Notes under the pieces: model-generated
Databases searched by the model: none
Seen by the model: only the letters and a program-made list of their open reading frames with translations
Told to the model about the DNA's origin: nothing
From: Microbacterium sp. 10M-3C3
GTDB lineage: Bacteria > Actinomycetota > Actinomycetes > Actinomycetales > Microbacteriaceae
Assembly: GCF_003931875.1 (NCBI RefSeq)
Contig: NZ_CP034245.1
Coordinates: 1,240,001 to 1,304,000, forward strand
Length of the DNA stretch: 64,000 nt
Reading direction: 5' to 3'
Shown: positions 17,502 through 29,064 of the stretch, in pieces
How the letters are laid out: the number at the start of each line of letters is the position of its first letter
Numbering within the stretch: position 1 is the first letter of the stretch
Made by a program: the position numbers and the translations under genes

Positions 17502-18512
<1,011 letters not shown>

Positions 18513-18540
18513 CCCACCCCCGACCGTCGGAGCATCATGC

Positions 18541-18577
18541 GAACGTCGGAGGATCCCCGCCGGATCCTCCGACGTTC
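18541..18577 (+). terminator. Perfect 16-bp hairpin after nrdF
   Basis: GAACGTCGGAGGATCC (18541-18556) pairs perfectly with GGATCCTCCGACGTTC (18562-18577) around a 5-nt CCGCC loop. A weaker outer pair (CCGTCGG 18524-18530 with CCGACGG 18588-18594) extends it. It lies between nrdF and the convergent methyltransferase gene and probably terminates both, although there is no long T-run. Confidence 0.75.
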
Positions 18578-18600
18578 GTCGTTTGACCCGACGGTGGGCG

Positions 18601-19713
18601 TCAGCGGGCGACGGAGGCCGTGAGGGTGAACTTCGGCGTGCGGGCGATCTGGCGCGTGGGGCCGACGAGACGCGCGAGCGCGGGGCGATAGGCCAGCGCC
18701 GAGTTCCACACCGCCCACAGCTCGCCGCCCGACCGGAGCACGCGCGCCGCATCCGCGAAGAGGTCGCGCGCGATGCGCTCGTCGATCGCGGCGCCGCGGT
18801 GGAACGGCGGATTCAGCAGCACGACGTCGACGCTGTCGTCGGCGAGGCGCGACAGCGCGTCGTCGCGCGCGACCTCCACGCGGTCGGCGACGCCGTTGGC
18901 CGCGGCCGTCGCGCGCGTGGACGCGACCGCGGCGGCCGACACGTCCGATGCGTACACCTGAAGCTCCGGATACCGGAGCGCGAGCGTCGCCGCGACGACG
19001 CCGTTGCCGCACGCGAGGTCGACGACGCGCGTGCCCGGCGCGAGAGCGGGCGCGTGCACGAGCAGCACGCGCGTGCCGATGTCGAGCGCGGCGCCCGCGA
19101 ACACGCCGCCGAAAGCGCGCACCTCGACGCCGTCGACGACGGATGCCGCGGGCACCGGGTCGCCGCCGCCGTGGGGCTCGCGCGCCACGAGCACCCGCGA
19201 CTTCTGGCGCGCGTGCGTGACGTCCACGCGTCCGAAGACCTCGCGGAGCACGTCATTCATCGCGGGCGTCATGTGCTTGATCCGACCGCCCGCGAACACG
19301 ACCACGTCGGGGGCGGCGTACGCCGCGACGACCCCGGCGATATCGCGCAGCGCGTCGAGCGAGCGGGGGAGTCGCGCCAGGACGACACGTGCGCCGCGCA
19401 CGAGCTCCGCATCGAGCGGGAGCGACAGCGTGCGTCCGACGAGGCCCACGCGAGCGGCGTTGTGCCCGAGGGCGAGCTCGCCGGTGAGAAGGTCCTGGTG
19501 CACGCGCACGGCACCGCCGCCGCCGGCGTCATGCGCGGCCGCGAGCGCGAGCGCGCCCGACTCGTCGCCGATCACGGCGATCGCGCCGGCGTCGACGCCC
19601 CTTCGCGCGGACGCGGATTCGTCGAGGATCAGCCGGTCGGCGGCATCGTGACCGGCCGCGCCCGAGGCCGCGGCATCCGGATGAGCCAGCACCGCGTCGA
19701 GCGAGAAGTCCAC
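18601..19713 (-). CDS. RsmC/RlmG-like rRNA (guanine-N2)-methyltransferase
   Basis: 370 residues with the double-methyltransferase layout of RsmC/RlmG: an N-terminal degenerate half (to about 180), then a catalytic half with VVDLACGNGVVAATLA (SAM-binding motif I), VYASDVSAAAV (motif II), and VVLLNPPFHRG (motif IV, NPPF, typical of N2-guanine or N6-adenine transfer). Expected to methylate 16S or 23S rRNA guanine. Which of RsmC or RlmG cannot be settled here. GTG start at 19713 is preceded by TAGCGT with a 6-nt gap, indicating a leaderless transcript. It converges on nrdF. Confidence 0.88.
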   Translation of the reverse strand: MDFSLDAVLAHPDAAASGAAGHDAADRLILDESASARRGVDAGAIAVIGDESGALALAAAHDAGGGGAVRVHQDLLTGELALGHNAARVGLVGRTLSLPLDAELVRGARVVLARLPRSLDALRDIAGVVAAYAAPDVVVFAGGRIKHMTPAMNDVLREVFGRVDVTHARQKSRVLVAREPHGGGDPVPAASVVDGVEVRAFGGVFAGAALDIGTRVLLVHAPALAPGTRVVDLACGNGVVAATLALRYPELQVYASDVSAAAVASTRATAAANGVADRVEVARDDALSRLADDSVDVVLLNPPFHRGAAIDERIARDLFADAARVLRSGGELWAVWNSALAYRPALARLVGPTRQIARTPKFTLTASVAR

Positions 19714-19719
19714 CGCCCC

Positions 19720-19725
19720 ACGCTA
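19720..19725 (-). promoter_or_regulatory. -10 element (TAGCGT) for leaderless methyltransferase gene
   Basis: TAGCGT ends 6 nt before the GTG at 19713, with no Shine-Dalgarno sequence in the gap. Confidence 0.5.
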
Positions 19726-19933
19726 CCCGCCCCGACCGCGACGGCTCGGCGGGGAGCGTTCAGGCCGCCCCGACGTCGACGCCGTGCGCGAGGCGGGTAA
19801 GCCGACGCTCATCCGCCCCGTCATCGTGCCGCGGGCGCGCGCACCGCTGCGGGTCTCTCGACGCCGAGCCATGTCGCCGGCTCCGGGTGGTCGGGCTTCG
19901 TAGGCTGAAGAGGCACCGACCCGGAGGAGAGAC

Positions 19934-20398
19934 GTGTTCCGCACGCCCCGCGCCCTGTTCCGCACGCTCGCCGTCGCCGAGGCGGTGTCGTGGACGCTGC
20001 TGATCGCCGGCCTCGTGCTGCGCGCCGTCGCCGACCTGCCGCTCGCCGTGACGATCGGCGGCGGCATCCACGGGCTCGTCTTCCTCTCCTACGGCGCCAC
20101 CGCGGTGCTCGTCGCGGTGAATCAGCGGTGGCGCTTCGGGCCGACCGCTCTGGCGATCGTGAGCGCCGTCATCCCGTACGCGACGGTGCCGACGGAGATC
20201 TGGCTGCAGCGGTCGGGCCGGCTCGACGGCCCGTGGCGCGTCGCCGAGACGGACGACCCCCGCGACCGTCGTCCGATCGACCGGATGCTGCGGTTCTTCC
20301 TGCGCCGCCCGTGGGTGCTGGGCGCCCTCATCGTGCTCGCCGTCGTCGCGATCTTCGTGGCGCTGCTCGTCATCGGCCCGCCCGGCGGCAAGGGCTGA
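19934..20398 (+). CDS. DUF3817 integral membrane protein
   Basis: 154 residues. Three predicted membrane helices in the first 100 residues (LAVAEAVSWTLLIAGLVL, GGGIHGLVFLSYGATAVLVA, ALAIVSAVIPYATVPTEI) and one near the C-terminus (WVLGALIVLAVVAIFVALLV). The HG...F..Y pattern in helix 2 and PTEIWLQ after helix 3 are typical of DUF3817 (YdzA-like) proteins, of unknown function. The GTG at 19934 is preceded by a good GGAGGAGAG ribosome binding site. Stands alone; a dyad repeat follows the stop. Confidence 0.8.
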   Translation: MFRTPRALFRTLAVAEAVSWTLLIAGLVLRAVADLPLAVTIGGGIHGLVFLSYGATAVLVAVNQRWRFGPTALAIVSAVIPYATVPTEIWLQRSGRLDGPWRVAETDDPRDRRPIDRMLRFFLRRPWVLGALIVLAVVAIFVALLVIGPPGGKG

Positions 20399-20415
20399 CC
20401 CGCGCCCGAACAGAT

Positions 20416-20481
20416 GAGAAACCACGCCTGCGCCGAAACGGCACTCCAGGCGTGGTTTCTCGACGCACGCGTGGTTTCTCG
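20416..20481. repeat. Intergenic dyad with GAGAAACCACGCC arms plus a third half-copy
   Basis: GAGAAACCACGCCTG (20416-20430) pairs perfectly with CAGGCGTGGTTTCTC (20447-20461), 16-nt loop. A third copy of the half-unit, CGTGGTTTCTCG, follows as a direct repeat at 20470-20481. It fills the gap between two convergent genes. Confidence 0.75.
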
Positions 20482-20500
20482 TGCGGAGACGGGCGGGTCG

Positions 20501-20656
20501 CTAGGCGCGGTTGCCGAGGTGGACCGGGATGGCCAGCGCGGCGGCGACGCAGAGGATACCCAGGATGAACACCAGCGCCTGGATCGGGGCGATCGAGAAC
20601 GAGATGCCGATCAGGAAGATGCCGCCGACGAACAGGATGAGCGCGATGAGATACAT
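20501..20656 (-). CDS. Small two-helix membrane protein
   Basis: 51 residues. Almost entirely hydrophobic: helix 1 from MYLIALILFVGGIFLIGISF, a short polar turn IAPIQ, helix 2 LVFILGILCVAAALAI, then a basic HLGNRA end. No family recognised beyond the generic small actinobacterial membrane proteins. The ATG at 20656 has GGAGG upstream at a proper distance; a longer frame reaching 20752 is Arg/Pro-rich and looks untranslated. Convergent with the DUF3817 gene and divergent from nhaA. Confidence 0.7.
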   Translation of the reverse strand: MYLIALILFVGGIFLIGISFSIAPIQALVFILGILCVAAALAIPVHLGNRA

Positions 20657-20766
20657 GGAACCTCCAGCGTCCAGGGTACAGTGCCCCGTGCCGTCCTCCG
20701 GGACGGGACGCCGCGGATGACGACGCGGACGCGACAGCGCCCGCGCGGGCACGCCAGGATGGTGGG

Positions 20767-22326
20767 GTGACCACGATCCAGCTGCAGCGGCCGGGGGCCG
20801 CGCGCCCCGCCGGACGGCCGAAGAAGAAGCTGCGCGGAGACCGCCTCTCCGCCGCCCTCCTGCTGGCGGGCGTCGCGATCGCGATGGTGTGGGCGAACCT
20901 CCCCGGCGACACCTATCACGAGGTGTGGGAGCTGCCGATCTCCGTCGCGGTGGGGGAGGCGTCGTGGACCTTCCCGCTGCACGCCCTCGTCAACGAGGGC
21001 CTCATGACACTGTTCTTCTTCCTCGTCGGTCTCGAGGTGAAGCAGCAGCTCACGGTCGGCGAGCTGACCGACCGCTCGCGCGCGATGGTGCCGATCGCCG
21101 CCGCCGTGGCGGGGCTGGCGATCCCCGCCGGCATCTTCGTCCTGTTCAACCTGCAGAGCGGCCAGGCGCACGCGTGGGGCGTAGTCATCTCCACCGACAC
21201 CGCGTTCCTCCTCGGCGCCCTCGCCCTTATCGGTCCGCGCTTCTCCGCGCGCCTGCGCACGTTCCTGCTCACGCTCGCCGTCGTCGACGACATCGGTGCG
21301 CTGCTGGTGATCGGGCTGTTCTACAACAGCGGACTGAACCTCGCTCCGTTCGCGTGCGCGGTCGCACTGCTCGTCCTCCTCGGCGTCGTCCGCTTCCTGC
21401 CCGCTGCGCTGCGCGGTCTCGCGTACACGGTGCTCGGGGCGGCGCTGTGGGTGGCGGTCTTCCTCGCGGGGGTGCATCCGACCCTCGCGGGTGTCGCCGT
21501 CGCGCTGCTCATCCCCGTCTTCCCGCCCCGCCGCGGCGATGTCGAGCGGGCCGCCGAGCAGGCCCGCGCCTTCCGCGAGTCGCCCAACCCGCGCTACGCC
21601 GCGGCGGTGGCGCGGAGCCTGCGCGAATCGATCTCGATCAACGAGCGCGTGCAGGACGCGTGGCGGCCGTGGATCTCGTACGGCGTCCTGCCGGTGTTCG
21701 CCCTCGCCAACGCCGGCGTGCACATCACCGGGGAGACCCTCGCCGCCGCGTGGACGTCACCCGTCGCGTGGGGCATCCTCGCGGGCCTCATCGTGGGCAA
21801 GTTCGTCGGCATCACCGGCGCGACCTGGTTCGTGCGGCTGATCGGCAAGGGGCAGCTGGCCCCCGGCCTCAGCCTGCACCGGGTCGCCGGCGGTGCGGCG
21901 CTGTCGGGCATCGGCTTCACGATCGCGCTCTTCCTCGTGCCGATCGCGATCACCGACCCCGAGGTGCAGGACATCGCGCGCGTCGCCGTGCTCGCCGCAT
22001 CCGTCCTGGCGTTCGCGCTCGGCTGGGCGATCCTCACGATCGGCGACCTCGTGAGCCCGCCCATGGCCGTCGGCCTCAAGCTCGCCCGGCGCGTCGACCC
22101 CGATCGTGACCACGTCAAAGGCTCGATGGACGCGCCGTACGAGATCGTCGAGTACGGCGACTTCGAGTGCCCCTTCTGCAGTCGCGCGACGGGCTCGGTC
22201 GACGCCGTGCGCGAGCGCTTCGGCGACGACCTGCGATGGGTCTGGCGCCACCTGCCGCTGGACCACGTGCACCCGCACGCACAGGAGGCTGCGCAGGCCG
22301 CCGAGGCGGCGGGACGTCAGGGATAG
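20767..22326 (+). CDS. nhaA: Na+/H+ antiporter NhaA with truncated C-terminal DsbA/thioredoxin domain
   Basis: 519 residues to an in-frame TAG. Residues 1-440 are a complete NhaA: GLMTLFFFLVGLEVKQQL, VVISTDTAFLLGALALIG and LAVVDDIGALLVIGLFY include the ion-binding Asp pair (VVDD), followed by FALANAGV and GGAALSGIGFTIALF. Residues 455-519 begin a DsbA-like domain with the redox motif CPFC in YGDFECPFCSRA. Actinobacterial NhaA proteins often carry this fusion. Translation stops after AEAAGRQG, in the middle of the thioredoxin fold; the rest continues in the same frame after the stop. The GTG start has CAGGAT 6 nt upstream. Confidence 0.9.
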   Translation: MTTIQLQRPGAARPAGRPKKKLRGDRLSAALLLAGVAIAMVWANLPGDTYHEVWELPISVAVGEASWTFPLHALVNEGLMTLFFFLVGLEVKQQLTVGELTDRSRAMVPIAAAVAGLAIPAGIFVLFNLQSGQAHAWGVVISTDTAFLLGALALIGPRFSARLRTFLLTLAVVDDIGALLVIGLFYNSGLNLAPFACAVALLVLLGVVRFLPAALRGLAYTVLGAALWVAVFLAGVHPTLAGVAVALLIPVFPPRRGDVERAAEQARAFRESPNPRYAAAVARSLRESISINERVQDAWRPWISYGVLPVFALANAGVHITGETLAAAWTSPVAWGILAGLIVGKFVGITGATWFVRLIGKGQLAPGLSLHRVAGGAALSGIGFTIALFLVPIAITDPEVQDIARVAVLAASVLAFALGWAILTIGDLVSPPMAVGLKLARRVDPDRDHVKGSMDAPYEIVEYGDFECPFCSRATGSVDAVRERFGDDLRWVWRHLPLDHVHPHAQEAAQAAEAAGRQG

Positions 22327-22614
22327 TTCTTCGAGATGAGCCGCAAGCTCTTCGCGCATCAGGACCACCTCGAGCGCGACGACCTGTTCCGCTACGCGGA
22401 GATGCTGGGCCTGGACCCGGATCGTTTCGCCGAGGACTTCGCGTCACCCAAGGTGCTGCGCCACATCCAGGACGACCGGCTCGACGCCGAGCTCATGGAC
22501 CTCGGCTCCACCCCGACGTTCTTCCTCAACGGCTACCGGCACATCGGCCCCTACGACTCCGCGTCGCTCATCCGCGCGGTGCAGGCGCCGCCGCCGGTGA
22601 AGAAGCAGGGCTGA
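22327..22614 (+). pseudogene. Remainder of the NhaA-DsbA fusion, separated by one amber codon
   Basis: The frame of nhaA continues uninterrupted for 95 codons after the TAG at 22324-22326, beginning FFEMSRKLFAHQDHLERDD and holding the cis-Pro motif STPTFFLNG and the last strands of a DsbA domain. QG-x-FFEM is the normal continuous sequence of this family, so TAG replaces a sense codon such as AAG. An ATG at 22336 lacks a ribosome binding site. Either this is a recent nonsense mutation, a base-calling error, or read-through. Without this part the thioredoxin domain cannot fold, but the antiporter part is intact. Confidence 0.85.
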
Positions 22615-23335
22615 GCTCGAGCAGGCGGCGCGCGAGGAGCGTCGATCCGGCCACCGCCGCGGGCATCACGGCGACCGCGCCGAGGGGGATGAGGAAGCAC
22701 AGCTGCGTGGCGACCCCGAAACCGAGCACGCGCGATCTGTTCGCGCGGAGGAGTCGCCGCCGCGCGGCGCGGTCGTAGCCGCGCGCGGACAGCGCGCGAG
22801 AGGAGAGCTCGTCGGCGAGCAGCCGGCCCGTGAGGATCACACCCACGACCGTGCCGGCGATGCCTCCCACGATCGGGACGAGCCCGACGAGCCACGCGAT
22901 GACCGCGACGCCGACGCCGCGCACCACGAGGACGACTCCGTCGCCGGCCGACCGCCAGAAGCCCGGCCCCTGTTCGGGCACATCGCCGCCGGCGTCCTGC
23001 TCGACGGCGCGCCAGACGCGATCGTAGAACGGCTCGCCGACGATCAGCGTGACGGCGGTGAAGGTCACGGCGGCGAGGATGAGCGCGCCCCCGACGGTCG
23101 CGATCGCCACCCCCACCCGCAGCAGCGTCGACCAGAAGGGCGGCCACCCCTCCGCGAAGGGGGTGACGGCCGTCGCGATCGTGGGGACCGCGATCACGAG
23201 GGCCACGAGCGCGGCGGCGAAGACGGCCGCCACGACGAGCGCCGGGACCAGCCCGAGCGCCATCACGCCGGGGCGGCGGCTCCAGAATCCGAAGCCGCGC
23301 AGGAGATCCCTGACACCCTCGCCGACGTCGCGCAC
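22568..23335 (-). CDS. EI24 domain-containing membrane protein (CysZ-like)
   Basis: 255 residues. Four to six hydrophobic helices with the EI24/CysZ pattern: GVRDLLRGFGFWSRRPGVM at the N-terminus, VGEPFYDRVWRAVE in the middle, and AWLVGLVPIVGGIAGTVVG then RANRSRVLGFGVATQLCFLIPLGAV. CysZ takes up sulfate in some bacteria; actinobacterial EI24 proteins are uncharacterised. The GTG at 23335 is only 1 nt after GGAGG, but CACACT lies 6 nt upstream, so a leaderless message is plausible. Its 3' end overlaps the DsbA remainder by 47 bp on the opposite strand. Confidence 0.85.
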   Translation of the reverse strand: MRDVGEGVRDLLRGFGFWSRRPGVMALGLVPALVVAAVFAAALVALVIAVPTIATAVTPFAEGWPPFWSTLLRVGVAIATVGGALILAAVTFTAVTLIVGEPFYDRVWRAVEQDAGGDVPEQGPGFWRSAGDGVVLVVRGVGVAVIAWLVGLVPIVGGIAGTVVGVILTGRLLADELSSRALSARGYDRAARRRLLRANRSRVLGFGVATQLCFLIPLGAVAVMPAAVAGSTLLARRLLELSPASSPAAAPAPRG

Positions 23336-23376
23336 GCCTCCAGTGTGGCAGGGCGACGCGCCCCGCCCCGCGGGTG

Positions 23377-23748
23377 TCAGGACCGCGCGGGCAGCTGCTG
23401 CAGCGTCCAGGAGTTGCCGTCGGGGTCGTCGAAGGTCACGAAGCGCCCCCACGCCTGCTCGTCCACGCCCTGGGCGTCCACGCCCGCCGCACGCAGGTCG
23501 GCGAGCGCGCGATCGGCGTCGGGGACGACGACCTGGATGGCGTCGAGCTGACCTGGCTGCAGTCGATGGCCGAGGTTCGTGCCGAACGCGATCGAGCAGG
23601 CCGAGCCCGGCGGCGTCGCCTGCACGAACCGCAGCCCGTCGTAGGGGGTCTGATCGTGGTCGATCGTGAAGCCGATGCGCGCGTAAAACTCCTTCGCGCG
23701 GTCGACGTCGGAGACCGGCACGAAGATGAGCTCGATCTTCCAGTCCAT
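23377..23748 (-). CDS. VOC (glyoxalase/bleomycin-resistance fold) protein
   Basis: 123 residues forming two beta-alpha-beta-beta-beta modules. The first begins KIELIFVPVSDVDRAKEFY, the second LDAIQVVVPDADRALADL, and the end VTFDDPDGNSWTLQQL is the usual VOC terminus. A Glu/His metal-ligand set is incomplete in plain view (Glu5 in place of the usual His). It may be a small-molecule-binding or isomerase-like protein. Single-gene unit, divergent from the membrane protein at 23816. Confidence 0.85.
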   Translation of the reverse strand: MDWKIELIFVPVSDVDRAKEFYARIGFTIDHDQTPYDGLRFVQATPPGSACSIAFGTNLGHRLQPGQLDAIQVVVPDADRALADLRAAGVDAQGVDEQAWGRFVTFDDPDGNSWTLQQLPARS

Positions 23749-23815
23749 GGCGACATCCTCTCCTCGGTGCTGTCAGGGTAGGACGAGGCACCGACACGAG
23801 GAAGAGAGGCGCCGC

Positions 23816-24655
23816 ATGCGGCTTCGCTCGACATCGACGCAGCGCACGTACCGGTACGTGAGGATCGGCCTGCTCGTCGTCGTCGTGGCGATCGGCATCG
23901 CCGTGGCGATCCAGCTCGCGTCGGGGGTCGCGCTCGCCTCCATCAGCGCGACGTACTACACGCCGGGCCGGAGCGTGTTCGTGGGCGGTCTGTGCGCGGT
24001 CGCACTCGCGCTCCTGGCGCTCTCCGGCCACAGCCTCGAGCAGGCGCTGCTGGATCTCGCGGCGGTGCTGGCCCCCGTGATCGCGCTCGTGCCGGTGCCT
24101 GCGTCCGCGGCTGCGGCCTGCCCGGACGGGAGGTGCCTGCCGGCGGCGGCGCTGGCCGACCTCGACGCGGGCATGCTGACCCTCGCGATCCTCGCGCCGG
24201 TCGTGCTCGCCGCGATCGTCGTCGTCGCGGCGATCCAACGCACGCTCACGCGGGGTGTGATCGTCACCGCCGCGATCGGCGCGGGCCTGCTCATCGCCCT
24301 CGTCGGGTGGTGGCGGCTGGATGCGGCGTCCTTCGCCCGTTCGGGCCACTACACCGCGACGGTCGCGTTCTTCCTGCTCATCGCGGCCGTCGCCGTGCTC
24401 GCGGCACTCCGGCCGTCCGCCGCCTCGCGCCGGCGGCGGACGGGGCTGCGGGTCGTCTACATCGCGGTCGCGGCCGGAATAGTGGCCGCGCTGGCCTTCC
24501 TGCTGGCCGCCGTGACCGGCATCGCGGCGCTGCCGGGTGCCGTCCTCACCGGGGAGGCCGCCGCGCTCGGACTCTTCGCGGTGTTCTGGCTCGCGCAGAG
24601 CGTCGAGTTCTGGAACGAGGTCGATCCGGCACTGCGCGGCCCTCGCCGGGAATAG
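23816..24655 (+). CDS. Multi-pass membrane protein of unknown function
   Basis: 279 residues. About eight predicted helices: for example LLVVVVAIGIAVAIQLASGV, FVGGLCAVALALLALSG, LTLAILAPVVLAAIVVVAA, and IAVAAGIVAALAFLLAAVTG. A small extracytoplasmic-looking loop ACPDGRCLP (about residues 101-109) has two Cys that could form a disulphide. C-terminus EFWNEVDPALRG is soluble. I do not recognise a named family. The ATG at 23816 follows a GAAGAGAGG purine stretch. No operon partners; the Clp gene follows after an 88-bp regulatory spacer. Confidence 0.75.
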   Translation: MRLRSTSTQRTYRYVRIGLLVVVVAIGIAVAIQLASGVALASISATYYTPGRSVFVGGLCAVALALLALSGHSLEQALLDLAAVLAPVIALVPVPASAAAACPDGRCLPAAALADLDAGMLTLAILAPVVLAAIVVVAAIQRTLTRGVIVTAAIGAGLLIALVGWWRLDAASFARSGHYTATVAFFLLIAAVAVLAALRPSAASRRRRTGLRVVYIAVAAGIVAALAFLLAAVTGIAALPGAVLTGEAAALGLFAVFWLAQSVEFWNEVDPALRGPRRE

Positions 24656-24676
24656 CCCGACAACTCCTGCGTTGAA

Positions 24677-24726
24677 GTTGATATCGATGCACTCAAGTCG
24701 TGAAACTTGATAGTGCAGGACTCACG
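24677..24726. promoter_or_regulatory. Two HAIR-like HspR sites upstream of the Clp ATPase gene
   Basis: HspR binds CTTGAGT-N7-ACTCAAG. Here GTTGATA-N7-ACTCAAG (24677-24697) and CTTGATA-N7-ACTCACG (24706-24726) each match 11 of 14 positions, 29 bp apart centre to centre. Both lie within 70 bp upstream of the ATG. The region is notably A/T-rich, so the promoter overlaps it. Confidence 0.55.
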
Positions 24727-24743
24727 TATCACAGGAGACGGGA

Positions 24744-27296
<2,553 letters not shown>

Positions 27297-27310
27297 CGCC
27301 GCATCCGCCC

Positions 27311-27346
27311 GACGGGCCCGGGTCTCCGCGTGAGGCCGGGCCCGTC
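27311..27346 (+). terminator. Hairpin after the Clp ATPase gene
   Basis: GACGGGCCCGG (27311-27321) pairs perfectly with CCGGGCCCGTC (27336-27346), 14-nt loop, 15 bp after the stop codon. No T-run. Confidence 0.7.
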
Positions 27347-27406
27347 GCCGTCTCCGGGGCGCAACGCGAGGTTCCGCGGCCCGTGCGCGTGGGGCAGAGT
27401 GGGGGG

Positions 27407-28297
27407 ATGCGCCGCCTCGGAACGATCTTCAGTCCGTATCCGCATCCGCCCGAGGACCTGCGTGACGCGGTCGTCGCCGCCGAGGCGGCGGGCCTGGCCG
27501 AGCTGTGGATGTGGGAGGACTGCTTCCGCCAGTCGGCCTACGCCGTCGCCGGCGCCGCGCTCGCGTGGACCGAACGGCTGCGCATCGGCGTCGGCATCTC
27601 GCCGCTGCCGCTGCGCAACATCGCCGCCACGGCGATGGAGATCGCGACCCTCGAGCGCATGTTCCCGGGGCGGCTACTGCCGGGCCTCGGCCACGGCGTG
27701 CAGTCGTGGATGGCGCAGGTGGGCGCGCGCCCGGCGTCTCCGCTGACCCTCATGACCGAGCACCTTCCGGCCCTGCGCGCCCTGCTGGCCGGCGAGCGCG
27801 TGTCGACGGAGGGCCGCTACGTCCGGCTGCGCGACGTCGCGCTGGACTGGCCCCCGGCCTCCGCGCCGCGCGTGTACGCCGCGGCGGAAGGGCCGCGCAC
27901 GCTGCGGCTGGCCGGCGCCGTGGCCGACGGCGTCGTGCTCGACAGCCGGCACACCCCCGACGAGCTCGCCGCGATGATCGCCCTCGTCCGCGACGGCCGG
28001 GCTGAGGCGGGGCGCGAGGGCTCCGCCGACGTCGTCGCATACGTCGTGACCGCCTTCGGGGACGACGCGGCAGCGCGCGCCGCGGCAGCGCTCGGCGACG
28101 CCGCGTCCCGCGAGGACGCGTCGGAGCGCGCGCTGGCGGGATCGCGGGACGCGGTCGCGGAGCAGGCGGAAGCCTTCTATGCGGCGGGGGTCGACGACCT
28201 CGTGCTGCTGCCGACTCCCGACGCCGTCCTCGCCCCGTTCTTCACCGCGGCTGCCGAGGTCGCCCGCCGCGTCGGCGCGCAGGGGGTCGGCGCGTGA
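27407..28297 (+). CDS. LLM-class flavin/F420-dependent oxidoreductase
   Basis: 296 residues. Luciferase-like TIM barrel: N-terminal GTIFSPYPHPPEDL, ELWMWEDCFRQSAY, RIGVGISPLPLRNIAATAMEIATLE and GRLLPGLGHGVQSWMAQVG follow the LLM family blocks for the cofactor pocket. Whether it uses FMN or F420 is not decidable, though many Microbacteriaceae LLM proteins are F420-type. The ATG at 27407 has CAGAGT 6 nt before it; a GTG at 27383 would add eight residues. Its stop overlaps the start of a second LLM gene (GTGA), giving a three-gene operon ending with a DoxX-like protein. Confidence 0.88.
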   Translation: MRRLGTIFSPYPHPPEDLRDAVVAAEAAGLAELWMWEDCFRQSAYAVAGAALAWTERLRIGVGISPLPLRNIAATAMEIATLERMFPGRLLPGLGHGVQSWMAQVGARPASPLTLMTEHLPALRALLAGERVSTEGRYVRLRDVALDWPPASAPRVYAAAEGPRTLRLAGAVADGVVLDSRHTPDELAAMIALVRDGRAEAGREGSADVVAYVVTAFGDDAAARAAAALGDAASREDASERALAGSRDAVAEQAEAFYAAGVDDLVLLPTPDAVLAPFFTAAAEVARRVGAQGVGA

Positions 28298-29064
28298 CCG
28301 GCGCGATGTCGATCGGCGTCGCCGGCGCGCTCGGACCCGACGCGATCGCAGACATCGCCGCAGACGTCGAACGCCTCGGCTTCTCGGCCCTGTGGGTCAA
28401 CGACACGCCCGACGGCGACGCAGTGGCGGCCCTCGCCGCCGCCGCTGCCGCGACCGAGCGGCTCGTGCTCGCGACCGGCGTCGTGCCGGTGGACCGCGTC
28501 GACCCCGACACGCTCGCCCGCCGGGCCGCAGCGCTGCCGCCCGAGCGGTCGATCATCGGGATCGGGTCCGGCGCCGCGCGCGAGGGCGCCCTGGGGCGGG
28601 TCGCGGACGCCGTGGCCCGGCTGCGCGGGGGCGGCGTCCGCCGCGTGTACGTCGGCGCCCTCGGGCCCCGGATGCGGCGGCTCGGCGCCGAGCGGGCCGA
28701 CGGCGTGCTGCTGAACTGGGTGACCCCGGCGCGCGCCGCGGAGCAGCGATCCGAGCTCCGCGAGGTTGCGGAGGGCGCCCGGCTGGCGGTGTACGTGCGC
28801 ACGGCGCTCGACGATGCGGCACGTCCCCGGCTCGCCGTCGAGGCCGCCCGGTACGCGTCGTATCCGAACTACGCCGCCCATTTCGCGCGGTCCGGCACGA
28901 CCGCGATCCAGACGGCGTTCGACGGCGTCGAGGCGCTGCGATCCGGGCTCGACGCGTATCGGCGGTCGGCGGACGAGGTCGTGCTGCGCGCCATCACGCC
29001 GACCGACGACGCCGCGGCGTACCGCGACTTCGTCGAGCGCGCGGCCCGCGAGACGTTCGCATGA
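28294..29064 (+). CDS. Second LLM-class flavin/F420-dependent oxidoreductase
   Basis: 256 residues, shorter than the usual 290-350. Family marks: FSALWVNDTPDGDAVAAL, RLVLATGVVPVDR, IIGIGSGAAR, and RRVYVGALGPRMRRLGAERADGVLLNW, the last being the conserved LLM C-terminal half. Some barrel segments are abbreviated (no long insertion after IGSG). The GTG start overlaps the first LLM stop and its own stop overlaps the DoxX-like ATG. Paired unequal LLM genes suggest two steps on one substrate or a heterodimer like LuxAB; this is inference. Confidence 0.82.
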   Translation: MTGAMSIGVAGALGPDAIADIAADVERLGFSALWVNDTPDGDAVAALAAAAAATERLVLATGVVPVDRVDPDTLARRAAALPPERSIIGIGSGAAREGALGRVADAVARLRGGGVRRVYVGALGPRMRRLGAERADGVLLNWVTPARAAEQRSELREVAEGARLAVYVRTALDDAARPRLAVEAARYASYPNYAAHFARSGTTAIQTAFDGVEALRSGLDAYRRSADEVVLRAITPTDDAAAYRDFVERAARETFA

